Below, in pieces: positions 1 through 4,914 of a DNA stretch of 7,250 bases. Under the pieces are notes generated by a model. It was not told where the DNA came from. It ran no database searches and worked only from the letters and a program-made list of their open reading frames with translations. Location of the stretch: assembly GCA_004555855.1 (NCBI GenBank), contig SFJQ01000074.1:1-7250 (forward strand), read 5' to 3'. This DNA comes from [Eubacterium] saphenum. Its GTDB lineage: Bacteria; Bacillota; Clostridia; Oscillospirales; Ruminococcaceae. A program made the position numbers and the translations under genes. Numbering within the stretch: position 1 is the stretch's first letter; each line of letters begins with the position of its first letter.

Positions 1-1568
1 CCGAGGACAGAAAGTCGCGGCTTGAAGCACTTCTGGACTTGCTGAAGGAGTATGGCAAAAAGCAAAATCAGCTCCGAGAACTGCGCGAGGAATATCTTAA
101 ACTGTCGGAGAAAAGCACCGGTTTATCCGCGGTTTATGAAGCGCAGAACAAGGCTTTTCTGGACGAGCAGGCAGGGATTATCGCCGAAAATCTGACTGCG
201 GGAAAACCTTGCCCCGTGTGCGGTTCGCTGGAACACCCTTGCCTTGCGGAAAAGTCCGAGAATGCGCCCACGGAAGCGCAGCTCAAAAAGGCAAAGCAGG
301 ACGCGGAGAATGCCGGAAAGGCTGCTCAAAGCAAAAGCGAAGCGTGCGCATCGGCGAAATCCGCGGCTGATGTGCTGCTTAAAAATATCGAAAAGCAGAT
401 TTGCGCGCTTTTGCAGAATGTTTCTTTGGACAACGCAAACGAAGCGATTGACGGGGAAATAAAAAGCCTGAACATCGCGCTTGAAAGCATAAATTCGGCG
501 ATTGCAAAAGAGGACGAAAGGCTTGCCCGAAAGGCTTTTTTGGACAGGGAGCTGCCCGAAAAGGAACGTGCGTTGTCAGAGCTTGCGAGCAGTATCGAAA
601 CGTTGAAATCGGATATTTGCGGGCTTGTTTCGGCGATTGAGTCGAAAAAAATCACGCTCGAAAAGGAAAGGGAAACGCTGAGCTTTGACAGCAGGAAAAC
701 CGCCGAGGAAAAAATCAGCGAGCTTGGAAAAATAGTCGTTCAGATGAAAAATGAGCTGCAAAAAGCCCAAGTGGATTTTAATTCAAGCGATAAGAAAATC
801 GGTGAATTGAACGCGAAAATTCTGGGACTGGAGCCGCAGATTTCCGAGGCGGACGAGCTTGATAAGGACGCGTTAAACGAAGAAAAAGCAGCTCTTTCCG
901 AGGAGAAAAGGAATGTCGATTATCGGTCAAAGCAGGTTCACGCAAGGCTTTCCGCAAACGAAAACGCGCTGCTCGGGATACGCTCAAAATCGGCAAATCT
1001 TTGCGAAACAGAAAAGCGTTATTCGTGGGTGAAAGCGCTTTCCGATACCGCAAACGGCACTATCAAGGGCAAAGAAAAAATTATGCTTGAAACGTATATT
1101 CAGACGACGTATTTTGACAGGATTATCCGGCGGGCAAACACTCGGCTGATGGTTATGACGCAAGGACAGTACGAGCTGAAACGGCGTGCCGAGGCTGAAA
1201 ATATGCGAAGTCAGAGCGGGCTGGAGCTTAATGTCATCGACCACTACAACGGAAGCGAGCGAAGCGTAAAAACACTCTCGGGCGGCGAATCGTTTATGGC
1301 GTCGTTGTCGCTTGCGCTGGGGCTTTCCGATGAAATTCAGTCGTCGGCAGGCGGCGTAAAGCTTGACGCGATGTTTGTGGACGAGGGCTTCGGCTCTCTC
1401 GACGAGCAATCCCTTGAACAAGCGATGAGAGCGCTCGCGGGGCTGGTTGAAGGCAATCGTCTTGTAGGAATTATCTCGCATGTCGCCGATTTAAAGCAGC
1501 GAATTGACAAGCAGATTGTCGTGAAAAAAACAAAGAGCGGCGGAAGCAGCGCTGAAATTGTGGTGTGA
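1..1568 (+). CDS. sbcC: Exonuclease subunit SbcC, C-terminal part (5' end outside window)
   Basis: SbcC is the SMC/Rad50-like ATPase that pairs with the nuclease SbcD to cut hairpins and blocked DNA ends in the cytoplasm. The frame is open to the left edge (first whole codon at 3), so the N-terminal Walker A half is missing. Visible parts in order: the zinc hook CPVCGSLEHP, with cysteines at 210-212 and 219-221; a long Lys/Glu/Ala-rich coiled coil running to about 1050; the ABC signature LSGGE at 1275-1289; Walker B LDAMFVDE at 1362-1385, followed by the D-loop region GSLD; and the H-loop histidine at 1479-1481 in GIISHV. About 520 residues are present; the family is usually near 1,000, with the hook in the middle, which fits a normal C-terminal half with no visible lesion. 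An upstream sbcD is expected but not seen. No terminator hairpin follows the stop codon. Confidence 0.95.
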   Translation, partial: EDRKSRLEALLDLLKEYGKKQNQLRELREEYLKLSEKSTGLSAVYEAQNKAFLDEQAGIIAENLTAGKPCPVCGSLEHPCLAEKSENAPTEAQLKKAKQDAENAGKAAQSKSEACASAKSAADVLLKNIEKQICALLQNVSLDNANEAIDGEIKSLNIALESINSAIAKEDERLARKAFLDRELPEKERALSELASSIETLKSDICGLVSAIESKKITLEKERETLSFDSRKTAEEKISELGKIVVQMKNELQKAQVDFNSSDKKIGELNAKILGLEPQISEADELDKDALNEEKAALSEEKRNVDYRSKQVHARLSANENALLGIRSKSANLCETEKRYSWVKALSDTANGTIKGKEKIMLETYIQTTYFDRIIRRANTRLMVMTQGQYELKRRAEAENMRSQSGLELNVIDHYNGSERSVKTLSGGESFMASLSLALGLSDEIQSSAGGVKLDAMFVDEGFGSLDEQSLEQAMRALAGLVEGNRLVGIISHVADLKQRIDKQIVVKKTKSGGSSAEIVV

Positions 1569-2102
1569 TTATTGTTTCCGCCATATTTTCGGCCACATCG
1601 TGAGATTGCTGTACAGCACGAAGAAAATGCGAAATTCTTTCTTGGAAAAGTCGCCGTTTGCGATGATAATTTCCTGTTCAACACCGCTCAGCTTAATCAT
1701 ATAGCCGGTTTCTTTGCAGCCGTTTCGCAGGTAAAATTCCTTGCGCTTTTTTCGTATATCAATATCGGGAGCGGACTCTTCGCAGGGTTCAATGGAAATG
1801 ATAATTTTTTTGTCGGGGTATTTCCTTTGAATTTCGCGGAGAATTTCGCTCCCGTAGCCTTTTGAGCGCAGCTCCTTGTCCACCGCGAAAAACATCACAA
1901 AAACGAGCTTTCTGTTGTGGGCAAGATAAATAAATCCGCAAGGTTTTTCGCCATCGTAAAACGCGAGAAAATCCGTGTTCCAGAGCTTTGACATCGCCAC
2001 CATCATCGGAAACGGCATTCGTTCATTTTTCGGAAAAGCGTCAAAATAGATTTTTTTGACGTCCTTGTTTTTCAGTTTGACTTTTTGCGATTTAAGCTGC
2101 AT
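1569..2102 (-). CDS. GNAT family N-acetyltransferase
   Basis: Predicted 177-residue acetyl-CoA-dependent N-acetyltransferase; the substrate cannot be told from sequence. The acetyl-CoA loop (motif A) is seen as ELRSKGYGSEIL, with the R-x-x-G-x-G pattern at residues 79-84, after the strand FVMFFAVD. The later segment RKEFYLRNGC (about 120-129) matches the C-terminal motif where a tyrosine often acts near the thioester. The N-terminal part contains FPKNERMPF and FLAFYDGEKPCGFIYL, typical of a small Firmicutes GNAT subgroup. The frame extends further upstream to 2243, but the ATG at 2100-2102 is preferred: it has GGAGAG (2107-2112 on the plus strand) at a good distance, and the upstream extension only overlaps the NTF2-like gene. 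It is the second gene of an operon, 13 bases after the NTF2-like stop. Its TAA abuts the sbcC stop from the opposite strand. Confidence 0.88.
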   Translation of the reverse strand: MQLKSQKVKLKNKDVKKIYFDAFPKNERMPFPMMVAMSKLWNTDFLAFYDGEKPCGFIYLAHNRKLVFVMFFAVDKELRSKGYGSEILREIQRKYPDKKIIISIEPCEESAPDIDIRKKRKEFYLRNGCKETGYMIKLSGVEQEIIIANGDFSKKEFRIFFVLYSNLTMWPKIWRKQ

Positions 2103-2106
2103 ATTT

Positions 2107-2112
2107 CTCTCC
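2107..2112 (-). promoter_or_regulatory. Ribosome binding site of the GNAT gene
   Basis: On the minus strand this reads GGAGAG, four bases before the ATG at 2102-2100. It lies in the 13-base gap after the NTF2-like stop. It decides the start: the longer upstream reading of the same frame has no better site. Confidence 0.7.
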
Positions 2113-2115
2113 GAT

Positions 2116-2475
2116 TTAACCACTGACGCGGCTGTCCATATTGAAAACAACCTTCCACCTGCTGCCGAAATTTTTCCACGTTGTTGTGACGTGAAAAACG
2201 CCTTCAAGGTCTTTATTTTCGGCTTTGCTGACCTTTGTTTCAATCACGTAGTAAACCTGAAGAATTTCCTCGGTTTCGCACACGATTTCAAAATCCGATA
2301 TCTCAAATGACGCGATATCAAAATCCCTGATAATTTCAGCGTATTCCGCGCCCGTACACCTGAATCCGCCGCAAACCATCACGGCATTTGCGCAAACCAT
2401 CTCCAGAAAACGCGCGGGATTTCGGCTCTTTGCGGCATTCCACAAGGCAATTTCGCTGTCTTTGATATTGTTCAT
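2116..2475 (-). CDS. NTF2-like / DUF4440-type (SnoaL-like) protein
   Basis: A 119-residue cytoplasmic protein without signal peptide or membrane segment. The pattern is that of the NTF2-like cone fold: an N-terminal helix with IALWNAAKSRNPARFLEMV, a turn to ANAVMVCGGFRCTGAEYAEII, then alternating strands FEISDFEIVCE, EILQVYYVIETKV, GVFHVTTTWK and a final SRWKVVFNMDSR. The W-K-x-V-x-x-M-D ending is common in DUF4440/SnoaL-like proteins. These bind small molecules or act as enzymes, and no specific reaction can be assigned. The start at 2475 is supported by AAGGAGG (2480-2486 on the plus strand) four bases upstream. It is the first gene of the minus-strand operon and is followed closely by the GNAT gene, so the two may serve one modification or detoxification step; that link is inference only. 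Confidence 0.8.
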   Translation of the reverse strand: MNNIKDSEIALWNAAKSRNPARFLEMVCANAVMVCGGFRCTGAEYAEIIRDFDIASFEISDFEIVCETEEILQVYYVIETKVSKAENKDLEGVFHVTTTWKNFGSRWKVVFNMDSRVSG

Positions 2476-2511
2476 ATTTCCTCCTTGTCGGCTAACGCCC
2501 GTTTGTTCTAT

Positions 2512-2540
2512 ATTATAACTTATCTAAAAGCGGTTGTCAA
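2512..2540 (-). promoter_or_regulatory. Consensus sigma-A-type promoter of the NTF2-like/GNAT operon
   Basis: Read on the minus strand, TTGACA (2540-2535) and TATAAT (2517-2512) are both perfect consensus hexamers with a 17-base spacer. Transcription would begin near 2505, giving a leader of about 30 bases that carries the AAGGAGG ribosome binding site. Confidence 0.9.
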
Positions 2541-2667
2541 GAGCGCTTGATTTGATTTTTTTATAATTATTGAAATTTTATCTTGACTATTACAATAAGA
2601 TATGGTAAAACTAATTGAAAAATTGTATTGTGAAATTGTGCGGTAAATCAATAACGGAGGTAAAGAT
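2541..2667. other. AT-rich intergenic region between divergent promoters
   Basis: AT-rich spacer upstream of the DUF6935-like gene and behind the minus-strand operon promoter. It holds the plus-strand promoter at 2583-2611 and a leader of about 50 bases with three loosely repeated AATTG-type words (about 2613-2638) and GGAGG at 2656-2660. I see no riboswitch-like structure, small ORF or RNA gene. Confidence 0.6.
2583..2611 (+). promoter_or_regulatory. Extended -10 promoter of the DUF6935-like gene
   Basis: TTGACT at 2583-2588, a 17-base spacer, and TAAAAC at 2606-2611 preceded by TG at 2603-2604 (extended -10). Predicted start of transcription is near 2618. The -10 hexamer is imperfect, so the TG dinucleotide probably matters. 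The same 11-base word around the -10 occurs in the tex promoter. Confidence 0.6.
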
Positions 2668-2994
2668 ATGGGCATTTTTGACAAACTTAAAAATACTGCG
2701 GTAAATGCGGCTGTTCAGTCTTCGGGAAACGAGAGAGTGCCGTTTACATATTTTGCGGGTTCAACGCCCGAAAACAACTACACGCCAACCGAACCGTACT
2801 CGATTACTGTTGAAAGCAATCACGTTTCCGCAGAGGAAGCGGGATATATGAAGCATTTCATTCCGTGCGGGGGAGCGGACTCGCCGCGTCCTATAAAGCT
2901 CCGTCAGCGCGGCAGCGACGGAAAGTGGTTTTTGCGGGAGCAGTCCCTGCTGACAGGTGTGAAAACGCCGAAATCGGCTGACCCATGGGCATAA
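2668..2994 (+). CDS. Short DUF6935-like protein, apparently internally deleted
   Basis: A 108-residue protein with a clear ribosome binding site (GGAGG at 2656-2660) and an ATG start. The N-terminus MGIFDKLKNTAVNAAVQSSGN is the amphipathic start common to a family of small Clostridia proteins. The C-terminal part has VPFTYFAGSTPENNYTP, GGADSPRPIKLR, DGKWFLREQSLL and the ending TPKSADPWA, which I recall from DUF6935-type proteins. Those members, from memory, are roughly 200 residues long and carry a helical segment between the two parts. Here the parts are joined at about residues 20-24, so the middle appears lost while the frame stays open. The function of the family is unknown to me. A gene remnant begins directly at its stop. 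It may be functional as a short form or be decaying; the family assignment is from memory. Confidence 0.7.
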   Translation: MGIFDKLKNTAVNAAVQSSGNERVPFTYFAGSTPENNYTPTEPYSITVESNHVSAEEAGYMKHFIPCGGADSPRPIKLRQRGSDGKWFLREQSLLTGVKTPKSADPWA

Positions 2995-3008
2995 TGAAGA
3001 GGTAAATT

Positions 3009-3218
3009 TTAGAAATCATCGGAAAATGGAAGGTTAAACTTTGGACATCGAAAAATCTTCACTCCCGAAACGCTTTCCGATACGGAGGATTTTGAGGAAT
3101 ACGCGAAGATGACCAGATGATTTTTGAGTTTACACCCGACTTCGCGCTGAAAACCTTAATGAAAGTGCCCGAGGGCTTGCTTTACGGCTTTGATACGCTG
3201 CTGTTGGAAAAGATTTGA
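3009..3218 (+). pseudogene. Frameshifted remnant of a small protein gene
   Basis: No intact frame covers this stretch, yet protein-like text runs across all three forward frames in order: EIIGKWKVK at 3012-3038, LDIEK at 3041-3055, IFTPETLSDTEDFEEYAKM at 3055-3111, and a final segment starting QMIFEFTPDF and ending DTLLLEKI at 3114-3215, closed by TGA at 3216-3218. Each step is equivalent to losing one base, so three single-base deletions would explain it. An AGAGG at 2998-3002 sits before TTA at 3009, where a start codon would be expected. The opening G-K-W-K-V resembles the start of small lipocalin-like proteins found beside DUF6935-type genes in Clostridia (recollection). The remnant is short and may also be cut at its C-terminus. 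Function unknown. Confidence 0.65.
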
Positions 3219-3233
3219 TGAATATTATCGTAC

Positions 3234-3262
3234 AAAAGGGCGGATTTTTCCCGCTCTTTTTT
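3234..3262 (+). terminator. Rho-independent terminator
   Basis: The arms AAAAGGGCGG (3234-3243) and CCGCTCTTTT (3251-3260) form a ten-pair stem with one G-U pair and a seven-base loop, running into a T-tract at 3257-3262. It closes the DUF6935-like/remnant unit 11 bases before the -35 box of the TetR operon. Confidence 0.85.
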
Positions 3263-3273
3263 GTGTAAAACGC

Positions 3274-3302
3274 TTGACAAACGACAAAATTCGCGCTATA
3301 AT
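3274..3302 (+). promoter_or_regulatory. Consensus sigma-A-type promoter of the tetR operon
   Basis: TTGACA at 3274-3279 and TATAAT at 3297-3302 are perfect hexamers with a 17-base spacer. Transcription should start near 3309-3311. Such a strong promoter makes sense if it is held down by a repressor, and a palindrome lies immediately downstream. Confidence 0.92.
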
Positions 3303-3311
3303 ATATTCAAG

Positions 3312-3326
3312 ATGAACACTGTTCAT
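3312..3326. promoter_or_regulatory. Palindromic operator, probably for the adjacent TetR regulator
   Basis: ATGAACA-C-TGTTCAT is a perfect 7-bp inverted repeat around one base. It lies about 10 bases after the -10 box, covering roughly +2 to +17, where a bound dimer would block RNA polymerase. Size, symmetry and position next to a TetR-family gene fit autorepression. The link to this regulator is inferred from position. Confidence 0.75.
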
Positions 3327-3334
3327 TTTAAAAA

Positions 3335-3339
3335 GGAGG
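3335..3339 (+). promoter_or_regulatory. Shine-Dalgarno sequence pointing to an ATT start
   Basis: GGAGG within AAAAAGGAGG, eight bases before the in-frame ATT at 3348-3350. No ATG, GTG or TTG lies in frame between 3315 and 3380, so this strong site has no standard start codon to serve. Confidence 0.75.
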
Positions 3340-3347
3340 CGACAGCC

Positions 3348-3914
3348 ATTAATCCGGAGAGGACGTCAAAGGAAGCGATTTTGCAAATCAGCCGGAAAAT
3401 AGCCGCCGAAAAGGGGCTGAAGGCGCTGAATATGCGAGCGGTAGCGGGCGAGTGCGGGATTGCGCTCGGGACGCTTTACAACTATTTCTCGGACAAGGAA
3501 GAGCTGCTTATTTCGACGATTTCGAGTCTTTGGCAGGATTTTTTTCATCCGTCTGCGTCGGAAAAGCAAGCAAATCTTCTGTTTACCGAGTATGTCAAAT
3601 TGATGTTTTTGAATGTGCGGGAGCACATCTCCGAGTATCCCGATTTTTTCACAACCCACTCAGCCGTTATCGCGAACAACGGAAAATCCCGCGCTCTGGA
3701 CGCTATGGAGAGATGTACCGCTGAAATCCGCGGGACGCTCTTGACGGTTTTGCGGGAGGATAAAGCGGTTATATCCGAAGCGTTCGATGAAAAGCTGACG
3801 ATGGAAAGCTTTGTTGAGCTTGTGCTGGACAGTATAGTAATGCTGTTAATGCAAAACAAGCCCTGCGACGCGTTTATCGAGGTCATCGGGCGCGCAATTT
3901 ACAAAGGAAACTGA
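3348..3914 (+). CDS. TetR/AcrR family transcriptional regulator (probable ATT start)
   Basis: Predicted one-domain repressor of 188 residues. The N-terminal DNA-binding domain is typical: RTSKEAILQISRKIAAEKG (helix 1), then LNMRAVAGECGIALGTLYNYFSDKEELL, containing the helix-turn-helix at about residues 29-48. The rest is a helical ligand-binding and dimer domain too variable to name an inducer. The start is unusual. The GGAGG at 3335-3339 is correctly spaced for ATT at 3348, and relatives normally begin with Met a few residues before the R-T-S-K motif. The only upstream in-frame ATG (3312) would give 200 residues, but it lies in the operator palindrome, within 1-3 bases of the predicted transcript end, and would be nearly leaderless. 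Both starts share the stop at 3912-3914. DUF2871 follows after 12 bases, so the regulator heads its operon. Confidence 0.9.
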   Translation: MNPERTSKEAILQISRKIAAEKGLKALNMRAVAGECGIALGTLYNYFSDKEELLISTISSLWQDFFHPSASEKQANLLFTEYVKLMFLNVREHISEYPDFFTTHSAVIANNGKSRALDAMERCTAEIRGTLLTVLREDKAVISEAFDEKLTMESFVELVLDSIVMLLMQNKPCDAFIEVIGRAIYKGN

Positions 3915-3926
3915 AAGGAGAAAAGT

Positions 3927-4355
3927 ATGAAAAAATGTCTTAACATTTCGCTTGTTTATGCGATTGCAGGATTGGTCGGAGGCGTGTTCTACCGCGAATT
4001 TACAAAGATGAACGGCTTTGACGGGGTAACGGCTCTCGGAAAGGTACATACGCATCTGCTTTTGCTGGGAATGATTGTTTTCCTGATAACCGCGCTGTTT
4101 TGCTCGCGCTTCAAGTGCCTTCCCGAGCGCAAGACCTTCAAAGCGTTTATGGTTGTGTACAACATCGGCGTGACGATGACGGCGATTATGTTGGCGGTTC
4201 GCGGAGTGACCGAGGTGCTTAATCTCGAACTTACTCGTGCAGCAAACGCCGCTATTTCGGGAATTGCGGGATTGAGCCACATTGTTCTTGCGATTGGAAT
4301 AATTCTTCTGATTGTATCGCTGAAGGGCAGCGCGAAATCTGAGGACGCTGAATGA
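3927..4355 (+). CDS. DUF2871 family membrane protein
   Basis: A 142-residue integral membrane protein with four predicted transmembrane helices, at about residues 7-22, 41-59, 72-92 and 109-132. Family features seen are GGVFYREFTKMNGF after helix 1 and VHTHLLLLGMIVFLI at the start of helix 2; the two histidines of HTH (41 and 43) and His118 in helix 4 are possible metal or heme ligands, which is a guess. The biochemical role of DUF2871 is not known to me. An AAAGGAG ribosome binding site (3914-3920) precedes the ATG. It lies 12 bases after the TetR gene and overlaps the next gene by four bases (ATGA at 4352-4355), so the three are almost certainly co-transcribed and the last two translationally coupled. 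Expression should depend on the TetR repressor and its inducer. Confidence 0.88.
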   Translation: MKKCLNISLVYAIAGLVGGVFYREFTKMNGFDGVTALGKVHTHLLLLGMIVFLITALFCSRFKCLPERKTFKAFMVVYNIGVTMTAIMLAVRGVTEVLNLELTRAANAAISGIAGLSHIVLAIGIILLIVSLKGSAKSEDAE

Positions 4356-4786
4356 ACAAGCCGTTCTATCATGTCAAAAAGCGCACGCTGCTGGCGATTG
4401 CGGGGTGCGTGTGGCTTGCGGCGGGAGGAAACGTTGCTCGGCTCGGCATAATCGCTTATACGAACACGGAGTTCGCGTTCTGGCAGCCGCTTGTTTCGAT
4501 TGCAGTTTTTGCGGCTTTCGGGCTGATGTTCTGCAAAATGTCCGTTAAACACAACAAGCGCATCTGCGGTTATCCCGAAAAAACGCGCCCTTTCTGGAAT
4601 TTTTTCGACCTGAAAGCCTACTGCATAATGATTTTCATGATGGGCGGAGGAATTTGGCTGCGCTTTTCGGGGCTGGTTCCCGAGGTGTTCATCGCGGTGT
4701 TCTACACGGGACTCGGCTGCGCTCTTGCGGGAGCAGGCGTGCTGTTCTGGGTGATGTTTTTCAAGTATAAAGAACGATTGCATTAA
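4352..4786 (+). CDS. Conserved hypothetical four-helix membrane protein
   Basis: A 144-residue membrane protein with predicted helices at about residues 13-36, 46-62, 88-105 and 111-137. Charged loops (KMSVKHNKRICGYPEKTRPF between helices 2 and 3, and a KYKER tail) suggest both ends face the cytoplasm. Striking conserved-looking segments are GGNVARLGIIAY in helix 1, RPFWNFFDLKAY, and GGGIWLRFSGLVPEVFIAVFYTGLG. I recall similar proteins encoded next to DUF2871 in Firmicutes but know no family name or function. Its ATG overlaps the DUF2871 stop (ATGA), which argues for coupled synthesis and perhaps a two-subunit membrane complex. It is the last gene of the TetR operon, with a strong terminator 11 bases after its stop. 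Confidence 0.82.
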   Translation: MNKPFYHVKKRTLLAIAGCVWLAAGGNVARLGIIAYTNTEFAFWQPLVSIAVFAAFGLMFCKMSVKHNKRICGYPEKTRPFWNFFDLKAYCIMIFMMGGGIWLRFSGLVPEVFIAVFYTGLGCALAGAGVLFWVMFFKYKERLH

Positions 4787-4796
4787 CTTAACAATG

Positions 4797-4832
4797 AAAA
4801 ATGCTCTTGCTGAAAAGTGAGAGCATTTTTTT
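4797..4832 (+). terminator. Rho-independent terminator of the tetR operon
   Basis: AAAAATGCTCT (4797-4807) and AGAGCATTTTT (4820-4830) make a perfect 11-bp stem around a 12-base loop, and the T-run reaches 4832. It ends the TetR/DUF2871 operon before the tex promoter. The A-run on the left arm means it could also work on the other strand. Confidence 0.92.
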
Positions 4833-4857
4833 GAAGCACAAAATATAGAAAAATCAC

Positions 4858-4886
4858 TTGAAATTTTCCGTTAAATATGGTAAAAT
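4858..4886 (+). promoter_or_regulatory. Extended -10 promoter of tex
   Basis: TTGAAA at 4858-4863, a 17-base spacer, and TAAAAT at 4881-4886 with TG at 4878-4879 (extended -10). The likely transcript start is near 4893, leaving a short leader with AGGAG at 4903-4907. Confidence 0.72.
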
Positions 4887-4914
4887 AACTATATTAAACG
4901 ACAGGAGATTTTTT

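Noticed and set aside
984..1481. Minus-strand open frame of 165 codons opposite sbcC
   Set aside because: It lies over the conserved ATPase motifs of SbcC, so it is an antisense shadow. It shows no recognisable domain.
2103..2243. N-terminal extension of the GNAT gene upstream of its ATG
   Set aside because: It overlaps the coding part of the NTF2-like gene and adds 47 residues unlike the family. The ATG at 2102 has its own ribosome binding site.
2567..2598. TTATTG / CAATAA inverted repeat around the -35 box of the DUF6935-like gene
   Set aside because: Only six pairs, all but one A-T, in an AT-rich spacer. It is likely to occur by chance, so I did not call it an operator.
3989..4783. Long minus-strand open frame (264 codons) opposite the two membrane protein genes
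   Set aside because: It is antisense to two genes with clear membrane-protein patterns, ribosome binding sites and ATGA coupling. Its own translation is rich in Arg, Ser and His without domain-like pattern.
4858..4914. N-terminal extension of Tex from a TTG codon
   Set aside because: These bases form the promoter and leader. The AGGAG-spaced ATG at 4915 gives the usual family N-terminus.
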